A stretch of 34,160 nt of DNA from Alkalibacillus haloalkaliphilus C5. GTDB taxonomy: Bacteria; Bacillota; Bacilli; Bacillales; Alkalibacillaceae. Positions 7,857-16,534 of this stretch are shown piece after piece; within the stretch, counting starts at the first letter, position 1; each line of letters starts with the position of its first letter. The stretch is from positions 1 through 34,160 of the forward strand of contig NZ_AKIF01000009.1 of NCBI RefSeq assembly GCF_000269905.1, given 5' to 3'. The position numbers and the translations under genes were made by a program. Below the pieces are notes generated by a model. That model made no database searches, was not told where the DNA came from, and saw nothing but the letters and a program-made list of their open reading frames with translations.

Positions 7857-8621
7857 TTACTCTGGTGATTCGCCAAACCATTTTTCGTAAATTTCATCAT
7901 AAGTCCCGTCTTCTTTTACTGTAGCTAAAGCTTCATTAACAGGTTCAACTAGTTCAGAGTCTTTAGGGAAAGCAATCCCGTATGGTTGACCTTCTAAAAC
8001 GTCACCTACCGTTTTAAGTTCATCTTCTGCATTCTCCATAATGTAGTACTGAACGTTAGGTAAATCATAAAGAACAGCATCTAACCGACCTGCTTCTAAG
8101 TCCATATAAGCTGTTACGATTTCTGGGAACGCTGTAACATCAGCATCTGTGTTGTCTAATAGGTACTCCTCACTTGTAGAACCTTGACGAGCACCAACTT
8201 CAAGACCGTCAACATCATCAATTGATTCAATATCTGAATCCACCGGAACCGCTAAAATTAAACCTGAATCGTAATAAGCATCTGAAAAGTCAATTGTTTC
8301 TTGTCTTTCTTCTGTAATAGAAATACCAGCAATACCGATATCGTTACGACCTGATCTCATTGAAGCTAATAAGCCGTCAAATTCCATCGTTTCATACTCA
8401 ACCTGGAACCCTGCTTCTTCAGCGATTGCGTTAAGTAAATCGATATCAAAACCTTCCATTTCACCTGTATCAGGATTTAAATATTCAAAAGGTTGGAAGT
8501 TTGCATCTGTGGCAACTGAATATGTTTCCATATCACCGTCTCCACCTTCACCATCTGTACCACATGCTGCAAGAATTCCAATTGTGAACATCGCAACAAG
8601 TAAAATAGTTAACTTTTTCAT
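7857..8621 (-). CDS. Polar amino acid ABC transporter, substrate-binding lipoprotein (SBP_bac_3)
   Basis: 254-residue surface lipoprotein. The signal peptide ends in the lipobox LAAC with Cys20 as the lipidation site, followed by a Gly/Asp/Glu-rich linker. The mature part is a family-3 solute-binding protein: the ligand-site segment [19 protein letters not shown], then [14 protein letters not shown] and [18 protein letters not shown], close to GlnH/TcyA-type proteins. The mature protein is strongly acidic, as expected for a surface protein of a salt-tolerant cell. It is first in the operon, with a strong AGGGGG ribosome site. The 276-bp gap upstream (8622-8897) holds the catalase terminator and presumably the operon promoter, but I could not assign convincing -35/-10 boxes. 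Confidence 0.92.
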   Translation of the reverse strand: MKKLTILLVAMFTIGILAACGTDGEGGDGDMETYSVATDANFQPFEYLNPDTGEMEGFDIDLLNAIAEEAGFQVEYETMEFDGLLASMRSGRNDIGIAGISITEERQETIDFSDAYYDSGLILAVPVDSDIESIDDVDGLEVGARQGSTSEEYLLDNTDADVTAFPEIVTAYMDLEAGRLDAVLYDLPNVQYYIMENAEDELKTVGDVLEGQPYGIAFPKDSELVEPVNEALATVKEDGTYDEIYEKWFGESPE

Positions 8622-8851
8622 TATGTACCCCCTACCAAATTTTGTTTGCCAACTTTATTTTCTCATGGTTTTAATAGTTTTGGAAAATGACATTAAACTA
8701 CATTATTATGAATTATCTGATATCTGAGCTGATTTTTCGTAGTAGAACTCAATCACTTATAAAATAACTGTTGTTTTTTTAATAATCCTTTCGTTTAATC
8801 TACATTTCCCTTTAACAATAAATATGGTAGTTGTACAAAAAATATGATAGA

Positions 8852-8892
8852 AAAAAGCTTTGTACGTTTTCGTTACGTACAAAGCTTTTGTT
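8852..8892 (-). terminator. Intrinsic terminator of the haem catalase gene
   Basis: A perfect 15-bp stem (AAAAGCTTTGTACGT at 8854-8868 with its complement at 8876-8890) has a 7-base loop and an A/T-rich tail on both sides. It lies a few bases past the catalase stop on the minus strand. Confidence 0.85.
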
Positions 8893-8897
8893 TAAAA

Positions 8898-10453
8898 TTA
8901 ATATGGATCTGACGGGTGCCCCATTTGTTCAGCATTATGAACGGCTTCTTCCATCTTATCATCTTTAGGCATCGAGTTAAGTCCTTCAGCGACACGTTTT
9001 CCGTATTCTTCATCGGCTTTTGTGAAGTTCTCAATCATTTGGTTTTGAATGTCTTTATGACATTGAGACAATGCGCCAACTAAATTGTTAATTAAGTCGT
9101 CACGCTCCCAGTCATTAAGACGACGATATGTCTCACCAGCTTGTCCGAAGTTGTTTTGGCGGTCGATTGGCTCTCTTACAATGTTTCCTTCGACGTACGG
9201 TTCATGTTCTTGACCATTGTTCTGATCTTCTGTGTATCCACCAAGAAGTGAAGGTTCATAGTTAATATGTGGGTTTTTATCTTCACCGTAATCTGTTCGG
9301 TAATCCATTTGCCCGCCGTTTTGGTTCGTGCGTATGCCTTTAAGTGGACTGTTAATAGGCAGTTGTAAGTAGTTAGGTCCTACGCGATAACGTTGTGTGT
9401 CTGAGTATGAGTACGTACGCCCTTGAAGTAGTTTATCATCTGAGAAATCTAGTCCATCTACTAATACACCCGTACCAAAAGCAGACTGTTCAACTTCAGC
9501 ATGGAAGTTTTTCGGGTTTTCGTTAAGTACCATTTTCCCGACTTTGTGCCAAGGGAATTGATCACGGTACCACAGTTTAGTTGGGTCTAGTGGGTCAAAG
9601 TCTAACTCAGGATGCCCACCTTCTTCCATAATTTGAACGTAAAGCTCCCATTCAGGTAATTACCTTCTTCGATTGCTTCATATAAATCTTGCGTTGCATG
9701 GTTAAAGTTCATGCCTTGAATATTGTCGGCTTCTTGTTGCGTTAAGTTTTTAATACCTTGCACAGGCTCCCAATGGTATTTAACTAAGACGGCTTTTCCA
9801 TCTTTGTTCACCCACCTGTAGGCATGAACACCTGAACCTTGCATTTGTCTATAGTTAGCTGGAATACCCCATGGTGAGAATAAAAATGTAATCATATGTG
9901 TCGCTTCTGGTGATTGACTAATAAAGTCAAAGATTCTTTCAGGGTCTTGAATGTTTTTGACAGGATCTGGTTGAAACGCGTGTACGAAATCAGGGAATTT
10001 AATCGGATCACGAATAAAGAAGATTTTTAAGTTATTACCGACTAAGTCCCAGTTACCATCTTCTGTGTAAAATTTGATGGCAAAACCGCGTGGATCTCGT
10101 AACGTTTCGGGTGAATGTTTTCCATGGTTAACTGTCGAGAACCTCGCAAAAACAGGTGTGCGTTTTCCTTTTTCAAATACTTTTGCCCGCGTGTACTTCG
10201 AAATAGGTTCACCGTTTACTTCACCGTATGATTCAAAGTAACCGTGTGCACCAGCTCCGCGGGCGTGAACGATCCGCTCAGGGATTTTTTCTCGGTCGAA
10301 GTGGCTAATTTTCTCAAGAAAATCGTAGTTTTCAAGAACGGTTGGGCCGCGTTTTCCGACTGTTCTTGTGTTTTGGTTATCTGTGACAGGGTGTCCTTGC
10401 TGATTTGTTAGTTTTGATTTTTGATTTTCATCTTTGCTGTCTTTATTTTTCAT
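8898..10453 (-). pseudogene. Haem catalase, broken by a single-base frameshift
   Basis: Monofunctional haem catalase that degrades hydrogen peroxide. The start is the ATG at 10453, behind AAAGGAGG, reading [11 protein letters not shown]. The distal haem His63 ([12 protein letters not shown]), active Asn (WDLVGNN) and, after the break, the haem-ligand Tyr region ([12 protein letters not shown]) are all present. The frame is lost after EEGNY (plus-strand bases 9655-9656). The observed codons give YLNGS, whereas one extra C (one G on the plus strand, GGG for GG) restores [18 protein letters not shown]. With that base the length is 518 residues, reasonable for Bacillus catalases. Everything else is conserved, so this is either a sequencing error or a very recent mutation. 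Downstream terminator at 8852. Confidence 0.9.
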
Positions 10454-10523
10454 ATAACAATTCCTCCTTTCAAATTCACATTTATTGTGTGCAAAAAGAG
10501 GAAATTTAGTATAAAAACAACAA

Positions 10524-10559
10524 AACACCTCTTTTATGTTTGTACATAAAAGAGGTGTT
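10524..10559 (-). terminator. Intrinsic terminator of the mscS gene
   Basis: A perfect 15-bp stem (AACACCTCTTTTATG with its complement, 6-base loop) starts right after the minus-strand stop codon and runs into TTGTTGTTTTTA. Confidence 0.88.
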
Positions 10560-10563
10560 AACG

Positions 10564-11673
10564 TTATTGTTCATCTTTAAAAGAGCTTGAAAAGCGCTTC
10601 ACCGCTTCGTCATCTGCATCAAGGTAAAGTGAACGAGAAGGGAGGGCGATTGACACATCTTCTTCTTCTAAAATGTCCATAATCTTGAAGTTAATATCTT
10701 CTTTAATTTCTAAGTATTCTTCCCATGCCGTTGTCTTCGTGAAGAAGTAGAGCATAATATCCAAGCTACTGTCGTTATAGTTGTCAAAGCGTACAAAAAT
10801 TGTTTCTGGATGAATGTCCTCGTGGTTTTCTAACAATTCACGGATGCGTTTAACAACTGACTCAAGCTTATCTTTCGGTGTACTATATTCAACACGTAAA
10901 TTGAAGAATATACGACGTTTGCCCATTTCACTCCAGTTCGTAATGGGTTCATTTGAAAGGGTCGAGTTCGGGATCGTGACAAGTGATTCCGAAAATGTTC
11001 TAATACGTGTACTTCTAAAGGTAATATCTTCAACGACACCTTCAACGCTAGGGGTTTCAACCCAATCCCCCATTGTGAATGGTTTTTCAGTAATGATGAC
11101 GACCCCGCCAAATAAGTTTCTAATCACTTCTTGTGCCGCTAAAGCAAATGCAAGACCACCAAGACCTAAACCAGCAACAAAACCACTGACGTCATAGCCG
11201 AATTCTTGTGCAATAATACTTAAGCTGATGGCAACGACGATAAAGCGGACAGCTTTTGATATAAACGGAATTAGTATTTGATCAATTTCTAAATTTACTT
11301 TATCACTGACTTTCATTAGTAATAAAGATGAACTGGATGCTAAGTTAAACAGTCCCCAAGTGATGATTAAAATAACCGAAGACCTAATTAAGCTTTCAAA
11401 TAGGTCACCTTGTTGGTTAATGAATGGTACATAATCAACAGCGATATAAATACCTATAATGACAAAGAGTAACCTCACAGGTCGTTCATACGACTTCACA
11501 ACGAAATTAAGTAGATCTGACCCTGACTTATTTGTCAGTTTTAAGATGAAATAAAAAACATACTTAGCAAATAGTTTTCTTAGCAAAAGAAAGACTATTA
11601 GAATTCCTAAAGCAATACCTAGATTAATCCATAAGTCGTAATCGTTTATGTATTCCCAAAATCGCCAGTTCAT
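10564..11673 (-). CDS. Small-conductance mechanosensitive channel, MscS family (YhdY-like)
   Basis: 369-residue membrane channel of the kind that opens on hypo-osmotic shock to release solutes. There are several N-terminal transmembrane helices. The pore-lining helix is rich in Gly/Ala ([22 protein letters not shown]), followed by the beta domain with FTMGDWVE and the [15 protein letters not shown] segment typical of MscS, then the alpha/beta vestibule. Length and layout resemble B. subtilis YhdY. It is a single-gene unit with its own terminator, in a block of stress genes. A channel that releases solutes fits with a cell that accumulates ectoine. Confidence 0.9.
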   Translation of the reverse strand: MNWRFWEYINDYDLWINLGIALGILIVFLLLRKLFAKYVFYFILKLTNKSGSDLLNFVVKSYERPVRLLFVIIGIYIAVDYVPFINQQGDLFESLIRSSVILIITWGLFNLASSSSLLLMKVSDKVNLEIDQILIPFISKAVRFIVVAISLSIIAQEFGYDVSGFVAGLGLGGLAFALAAQEVIRNLFGGVVIITEKPFTMGDWVETPSVEGVVEDITFRSTRIRTFSESLVTIPNSTLSNEPITNWSEMGKRRIFFNLRVEYSTPKDKLESVVKRIRELLENHEDIHPETIFVRFDNYNDSSLDIMLYFFTKTTAWEEYLEIKEDINFKIMDILEEEDVSIALPSRSLYLDADDEAVKRFSSSFKDEQ

Positions 11674-11759
11674 ATTATTTCTCCTTCATCTTTAACGCCT
11701 CTTTAAAACTATTATTATCATACTATACACATCTTAAAACATAAAGAAGCTGAATATGT

Positions 11760-11787
11760 AAAAACCTCGAGCTAATATGCCCGAGGT
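11760..11787 (-). terminator. Intrinsic terminator of the DJ-1/PfpI gene
   Basis: On the minus strand ACCTCG pairs with CGAGGT across a 12-base interval, which can form two more G-C pairs, and is followed by TTTTT. It sits just past the stop codon of the DJ-1-like gene. Confidence 0.7.
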
Positions 11788-11793
11788 GGTCTG

Positions 11794-12459
11794 TTAAACG
11801 GCAGAAGCTTCAATAGCACGGATGACGCGATCTGCTGTGCTGCCACTTGATTGAGGGTTTTGTCCTGTCACAATGTTGTGGTCACGTACGGAGAAGTCTG
11901 CCCACTTTTCACCACGTTCAAAGTTTGCCCCTTGTTCTCGAAGTTTTTCCTCTAACATAAATGGCATATGCTGATCTAATTGCATTTCTTTTTCTTCTTC
12001 GTCAGTAAATGCCGTTACTTTTCTATCTTTAACAATTGGAGTACCGTCTTCATAAGTGACGTTAACAAGTCCGGCTGGTCCGTGACAGACAGAGCCGATC
12101 ACTTTTTCTTTTTCAGCAAATTGTTGTAAAACATATTGAAGTGTTTCGTGATCTGGGAAGTCGAACATCGTACCGTGTCCGCCTGGTAAAAATATTGCAT
12201 CGAATTCACCAGCATCACCTTTTGTTAACTTTTCTGTATCTTTTAGTTCAGATTCAGCAGCTTTCCACTCTGGATTGTCTTCAATACTATTCGGGTCCAG
12301 TGGTACTTCGCCACCTTCAATACTCGTTACTTTTACGTCATAGCCTTGTTCTTTAAACTTCACATATGGTAATGCGAACTCTTCTAACCATAGACCTGTT
12401 TTGTGATCATCTGTAATTTTCGTATGATTAGTTAACACCATTAAAACTCTTTTTGTCAT
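11794..12459 (-). CDS. DJ-1/PfpI family protein (type 1 glutamine amidotransferase-like, Hsp31-type)
   Basis: 221-residue cytoplasmic protein. The nucleophile elbow is VCHGPAGL with Cys125, Glu26/Glu27 lie early in the sequence as in the Hsp31-like branch, and LPGGHGTMFD forms the Gly-rich loop. Proteins of this branch have been reported as chaperones, glyoxalase III or protein deglycases that deal with methylglyoxal damage. The precise activity here is not shown by sequence. GGAGGT lies before the ATG. It stands between the MscS channel and the manganese catalase, each with its own terminator, so the block is a cluster of separately transcribed stress genes rather than one operon. Confidence 0.88.
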   Translation of the reverse strand: MTKRVLMVLTNHTKITDDHKTGLWLEEFALPYVKFKEQGYDVKVTSIEGGEVPLDPNSIEDNPEWKAAESELKDTEKLTKGDAGEFDAIFLPGGHGTMFDFPDHETLQYVLQQFAEKEKVIGSVCHGPAGLVNVTYEDGTPIVKDRKVTAFTDEEEKEMQLDQHMPFMLEEKLREQGANFERGEKWADFSVRDHNIVTGQNPQSSGSTADRVIRAIEASAV

Positions 12460-12536
12460 GTCTACTACCTCCTTCTGTGGTAGTATTTATAACATTTATG
12501 AAAATTATGAAGCAAACCAGATGCTTATAAAAAGAA

Positions 12537-12556
12537 AAATCCCTAAAAAGGGATTT
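12537..12556 (-). terminator. Intrinsic terminator of the manganese catalase gene
   Basis: AAATCCC/GGGATTT stem with a 6-base loop and a T-rich tail on the minus strand. The stem overlaps the catalase stop codon by two bases. Confidence 0.8.
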
Positions 12557-13391
12557 AACATAATTGAGGTGGAATATTAAAGTTCGTATCAAATGTGTAT
12601 GGAGGTGCCGGTTCAAGTACTGGGATTGGGCCATAAGCTGGTGGATGTTGAACGTAATGGAAGTAAGAGCAGCTATCCATACTCGGTCCATGAGCCCAAC
12701 GCCCCTCTGCGCTCGCATCTCCACGTGAAAAGTTATAAAAATCATAAGCGACTTCTTTTAATTCTTGGTCTGATGGGAAAGTTGATGGTACAACAATGCC
12801 TTCTTTTTCTTCAAGCTCACAAATAGCAGCTAACCACATATTTTGGTGCATACGATCACGTGCAATTAAGAAAGATAACATTTCTTTAACACCAGGGTCA
12901 TCAGTCATTTCATACAATCTTGCTGCTTGTAAACGCCCTTGTGATTCGGCTGTTAAATTGGCTCTAAAATCAGCAAGTAAGTTACCACTAGCACCGATGT
13001 AATCAGCAGTCCAACTGTTACCATTACTGTCTTGAGGCATCGCACCAAGTCCTGAAACGATCGCGTGTTGCGGGTTCATCCCGCCAATAATGGCTGCCAT
13101 TGCAGGGTCTTGCGACGCTTCTTCCAAAGTTCCCACTGGTGCATCATCTAGTAAGCGTGCAATCATCGTTGCTAACATCTCAACGTGCGCTAGTTCTTCT
13201 GTTCCAACGTCGTAAAGCAAATCTTTGTACTTGCCTTCCATACGTAAATTAAAACCTTGGAATAGGTACTGCATGGCAACAGAGATCTCACCATATTGTC
13301 CGCCTAATATTTCTTGTAGTTTTCGTGCGAATAGTGGATCTGGTCTTTCTGGCTTGGCTTCAAATTGAAGTTCCTTAATGTGATAAAACAA
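12555..13391 (-). CDS. Manganese catalase (non-haem, dimanganese), TTG start
   Basis: Ferritin-like four-helix enzyme that dismutates hydrogen peroxide at a dimanganese centre. I place the start at TTG 13391 (MFYHIKELQFEAKPERPDPL), 8 bases after AAGGAAG. From there the metal ligands are E35, E66, H69, E149 and H182, nearly the numbering of the L. plantarum enzyme (E35, E66, H69, E148, H181), which supports this start over the longer open frame beginning at 13484. The length is 278 residues, close to B. subtilis YdbD. The C-terminal tail is rich in Pro/Tyr. YdbD is known as a general-stress protein, but I could not find a convincing sigma-B box here. This is a second catalase of a different fold within 2.1 kb of the haem enzyme. 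Confidence 0.92.
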   Translation of the reverse strand: MFYHIKELQFEAKPERPDPLFARKLQEILGGQYGEISVAMQYLFQGFNLRMEGKYKDLLYDVGTEELAHVEMLATMIARLLDDAPVGTLEEASQDPAMAAIIGGMNPQHAIVSGLGAMPQDSNGNSWTADYIGASGNLLADFRANLTAESQGRLQAARLYEMTDDPGVKEMLSFLIARDRMHQNMWLAAICELEEKEGIVVPSTFPSDQELKEVAYDFYNFSRGDASAEGRWAHGPSMDSCSYFHYVQHPPAYGPIPVLEPAPPYTFDTNFNIPPQLC

Positions 13392-13539
13392 GAGTTTCAC
13401 TTCCTTATTTTTTTCTTTTAGGTATCTGTGTATAGTTATGCATTTGCCTTGGCTAATGTCTCGTAAATAAGTAAAAATAGGCATTTAACTCATAACAATG
13501 GACAATCTAATAACAACACGAGTGAAGGTGGCTAAATTA

Positions 13540-14886
13540 ATGGAACGGTATGATGTCATTATTGTTGGTGGCGGATTAGCTGGTATAACGTGTGGGATTG
13601 AACTCGCCAAAGCCCGGTATAACGTATTAATATTGGAGAAAGCATCGCACATGGGAGGTCGTACTTCTTCGTGGGATTTTAACGGTATGGCAGTAGATGC
13701 GGGTTTTCACAGAGTTATTGGTTATTACAAACATTTTCCAAAGTTGCTCCACCAAGCAGGCATTAACTTAAATGATATCGTCGTCTGGGAAGAGAAGTTG
13801 GATGTTTTATCACCAAAGCATAAGCACGTTACGACTTTTGGAGTCGCGCCTTTTCATGGACCGATTAAAATACTAAGGGCCATGCTAGGTAATAACAAAT
13901 CAATCTCACCTAAAGCGAAACTATCGCTTATGCCATTTTTCAAAAATGGTCTTCACGAATTTAAGGTTGATCCGAAGAAATTAGATCAGACTAGCATATT
14001 AGACTTCGCACGTGAACATGGCGTCCATGAAGATGCGATCCACTTATTTATCGAAGCGATGTGTCGAGGTGTATTTTTCACACCATCAGAGAACTTTTCA
14101 GCCTATGTCTTTTTTGGGATACTAGCACCGGCTCCGCAAAGGTTTTACAAAATGCGAATTGGTAGCTACTTAGGTGGAATGAGCGAAGTGATGATTAAAC
14201 CGCTAGTGGATTATTTTGAAAACCTAGGTGGTGAGGTAACTTTAAACCAAGGTGTTGAAAGGTTGTTAGTTGAAGGAGAGGAAGTGGTAGGAGTTGATCT
14301 TGGGCATGATAAGTTCTATGCAGAGCAAGTCGTATTATCGACAGATATAGGAGCTGCTCAAAATATCATTAGTCAGTCACCCCTAGACCAAATAAACTTT
14401 TATTCGTTATTAAAGTTACCGACTTTGCCTGCCATTTCAGTTCAAATAGAATTAACAGAGCCTGTGTTAGAGCATGATCGAACTACTTTTGCTCCAGGAA
14501 CAGTTTTAGGAAGCTTCTCTGAACAGTCGAGGTCAACATTTAGACAATCAAAAGGCCGTTTGTCAGTGATGCTCGTATCAACTGAAGAACTAGAGGTGCT
14601 TACAGATAAAGAGTTAATTGAATTAATTTATAAAGAAGCTGATGAAATTGGGATTAGTATGAGAAATAAAGTGATCGATTATCGGGTTGTTAGGCATAGT
14701 GACAAATTTTACTCAGTTGCACCTGGACACGATTTATTAAGACCAAGTCAAAATACTGTTGTTCCTGGTTTAACGCTATCTGGAGACTATACAAAGCAGC
14801 CTTATTTATCAACGATGGAAGGGGCGGTTTTATCAGGAGAGCTAGCAAGTGAAAATGTAATAAATGCGCTTCGTGAAAGCCAATAA
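13540..14886 (+). CDS. FAD-dependent oxidoreductase, phytoene desaturase/amine oxidase-like
   Basis: 448-residue flavoprotein from the ATG at 13540, which has AAGGTGG 8 bases upstream; an in-frame ATG at 13498 has no ribosome site. The dinucleotide-binding motif GGGLAG is at residues 10-15, followed by Glu at the end of strand 2 (ILEKASHMGGRTSSW), a standard layout for the amine oxidase/carotenoid desaturase superfamily. The C-terminal FAD segment is PGLTLSGDYTKQPYLSTMEGAVLSGELA. The substrate is not identifiable; a lipid, carotenoid or squalene derivative is plausible from the family. It is divergent from the manganese catalase with 148 bp between starts, and ends in a strong terminator. Confidence 0.82.
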   Translation: MERYDVIIVGGGLAGITCGIELAKARYNVLILEKASHMGGRTSSWDFNGMAVDAGFHRVIGYYKHFPKLLHQAGINLNDIVVWEEKLDVLSPKHKHVTTFGVAPFHGPIKILRAMLGNNKSISPKAKLSLMPFFKNGLHEFKVDPKKLDQTSILDFAREHGVHEDAIHLFIEAMCRGVFFTPSENFSAYVFFGILAPAPQRFYKMRIGSYLGGMSEVMIKPLVDYFENLGGEVTLNQGVERLLVEGEEVVGVDLGHDKFYAEQVVLSTDIGAAQNIISQSPLDQINFYSLLKLPTLPAISVQIELTEPVLEHDRTTFAPGTVLGSFSEQSRSTFRQSKGRLSVMLVSTEELEVLTDKELIELIYKEADEIGISMRNKVIDYRVVRHSDKFYSVAPGHDLLRPSQNTVVPGLTLSGDYTKQPYLSTMEGAVLSGELASENVINALRESQ

Positions 14887-14920
14887 AAAACTGCTCATAA
14901 CATAGTGAGCAGTTTTTCGT
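14884..14920. terminator. Bidirectional terminator between the FAD oxidoreductase and spoVAF
   Basis: AAAACTGCTCA (14887-14897) pairs perfectly with TGAGCAGTTTT (14906-14916) over an 8-base loop, with T tracts on both strands. It serves two convergent genes. Confidence 0.88.
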
Positions 14921-16408
14921 TTATAATATTCTTCTTTTCGGTGGTTGTCTTGTATTATCTTTAGTATTTAGAATGCTAGGTCGTTTATCGTTAAATGGTA
15001 ATGGTGATCGCACTAATGTTAGGAAGAATGCTCTTGGATTAAACGGTAGTAATGGCCACATGTACGGAACATTCAGTGTTTTCGTTTTAATTAATGCAAG
15101 TAGCCAGATTGTAACAGCAATAATAAATCCGACAACGCCAAACGCAGCTGCGAAAGTTAAAAATACTAAGCGGAAGATTCTGTTCGCTAAACTTAATTCG
15201 TAACTTGGTGTTGCGTAGTTTCCGATAACGGCTGCGGCAATGTATAAAATGACTTCATTTGTAAATAACCCTACCTCTACAGCTATTTCCCCAATTAATA
15301 TGGCAGCTACAAGACCTAATGCAGTAGCCAATGCGTTAGGGGTGTGAATGGCAGCCATCCTTAATATATCGACCCCAATTTCTGCGAGTAAAAACTGCAC
15401 GTACAATGGAATAGTACCCGGGTCATCCGGCCCTAAAAAGGCTAAATGTTCACCGCCTAAGTGAGGATTTGTTGCAAGTAAGTACCACATCGGTAAAATA
15501 AATAAAGCAATTAATACTGAAATGAAGCGAATCCAACGTAAGAACATGCCAACAGCGGGAGCTTGTCGGTATTCTTCTGCATGTTGCAAATGGTGCCAAA
15601 AGGTCGTAGGGCAAATCATGACACTAGGTGAACCATCTACTAAAATTAGAACATGCCCTTCCATGAGATGAATACTTGATGTATCTCCTCGTTCAGTGTA
15701 GCGAACGAGTGGGTAAGGGCTTAGTCGTTTACCGAAAATATATTCTTCTAGTGTTTTCTCACCCATCGGTAAACCATCTACATCAATATATTCTAATTCT
15801 TTTTTGATTCGATCCACTAATTCTTTGTCTGCAATGCTGTCAATATAAGCAAGTGCAATGTCTTTCTTTGATCGTTTACCAATTTGTAAGTACTCCATAA
15901 CTAAAGAGCGATCTCGGACATGTCTGCGCATTAAAGCAGCATTAAAGACAATCGTCTCTACAAAACCATCTCTTGGTCCGCGCACGACTCTTTCTAAGTC
16001 TGGCTCTTCAGGTGAACGAATCGGGTATTCACGCGTATCAACCATCACAGCGGTATTACAGTTCTCAATAATGAGAGCTGTCTGGCCTGCTAACACTTGA
16101 CCAATCACTTCTTCTAAGTCCTCGGTTGTTTCTACTTCTTGGTGTGGAATAATCGACTGGGTAAGAGTATCAATTGGGTTTTTCTTTAAGTCTTCGATTT
16201 CTAGATCATTTAAGCTTTTTAATGTCTCGATCATCGATAAGTCGTTAGCAAAACCATCGATAAAAAACATCGCCATTCTCCTACCGCCATGAACGAGTTT
16301 GTGGTGAATGACGTCGAAGTTTTCTTCTACCCTTAATTCTTTAGTTAAATATTCGACATTCTTTTTGAAGTTTTTAGATACAGGGACTTGGTTACCAGGT
16401 TTACCCAC
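14921..16408 (-). CDS. spoVAF: GerA-family spore germination protein, SpoVAF type
   Basis: 495-residue inner spore membrane protein. The N-terminal soluble domain (about 1-270) ends in SSIHLMEGHVLILVDGSPSVMICPTTFWHHLQHAEEYRQ, and the membrane domain begins with APAVGMFLRWIRFISVLIAL. NYATPSYELSLANRIFRL and the closing LPFNPRAF...SPLPFNDKRPSI follow the SpoVAF (5AF) pattern rather than GerAA/GerBA/GerKA. SpoVAF acts with the germinant receptors to amplify ion release during germination. The start is GTG at 16408 behind GGAGGG. In B. subtilis it lies at the end of the spoVA operon; here it stands alone, with an unrelated flavoprotein after it and a divergent membrane gene before it. I found no clear sigma-G promoter. 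Confidence 0.85.
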   Translation of the reverse strand: MGKPGNQVPVSKNFKKNVEYLTKELRVEENFDVIHHKLVHGGRRMAMFFIDGFANDLSMIETLKSLNDLEIEDLKKNPIDTLTQSIIPHQEVETTEDLEEVIGQVLAGQTALIIENCNTAVMVDTREYPIRSPEEPDLERVVRGPRDGFVETIVFNAALMRRHVRDRSLVMEYLQIGKRSKKDIALAYIDSIADKELVDRIKKELEYIDVDGLPMGEKTLEEYIFGKRLSPYPLVRYTERGDTSSIHLMEGHVLILVDGSPSVMICPTTFWHHLQHAEEYRQAPAVGMFLRWIRFISVLIALFILPMWYLLATNPHLGGEHLAFLGPDDPGTIPLYVQFLLAEIGVDILRMAAIHTPNALATALGLVAAILIGEIAVEVGLFTNEVILYIAAAVIGNYATPSYELSLANRIFRLVFLTFAAAFGVVGFIIAVTIWLLALIKTKTLNVPYMWPLLPFNPRAFFLTLVRSPLPFNDKRPSILNTKDNTRQPPKRRIL

Positions 16409-16432
16409 AGTTCACCCTCCAATCAGTCTAAA

Positions 16433-16462
16433 AGTGACTAATCATATTATTAATCAGTCACT
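16433..16462. repeat. Palindromic element between spoVAF and a divergent membrane gene
   Basis: AGTGACT at 16433-16439 faces AGTCACT at 16456-16462, with partial pairing continuing into the AT-rich centre. It lies between two divergent starts and could be an operator or a hairpin. No regulator can be named. Confidence 0.4.
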
Positions 16463-16477
16463 GAAAGTTATGCGGTG

Positions 16478-16505
16478 TTAATAGCTCATTTAAGTTTGGT
16501 ATACT
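16478..16505 (+). promoter_or_regulatory. Extended -10 promoter of the small membrane protein gene
   Basis: TATACT at 16500-16505 is preceded by TGG, giving an extended -10. A partial -35, TTAATA, lies at 16478-16483, 16 bp upstream. Confidence 0.5.
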
Positions 16506-16534
16506 ATATAAAAAGGATTAGAGGAGTTTTTATA

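Noticed and set aside
10454-10528. Extended N-terminus of the haem catalase ([10 protein letters not shown]...)
   Set aside because: It overlaps the mscS terminator, has no ribosome site, and the ATG at 10453 sits behind AAAGGAGG.
10830-11111. Second minus-strand frame of 93 codons inside mscS
   Set aside because: Out-of-frame shadow of the MscS beta and vestibule domains, which are clearly coding in the other frame.
13392-13484. Longer N-terminus for the manganese catalase beginning MPIFTYLRDIS
   Set aside because: It has no ribosome site and is absent from the family. With the TTG at 13391 the metal ligands fall at nearly the known residue numbers.
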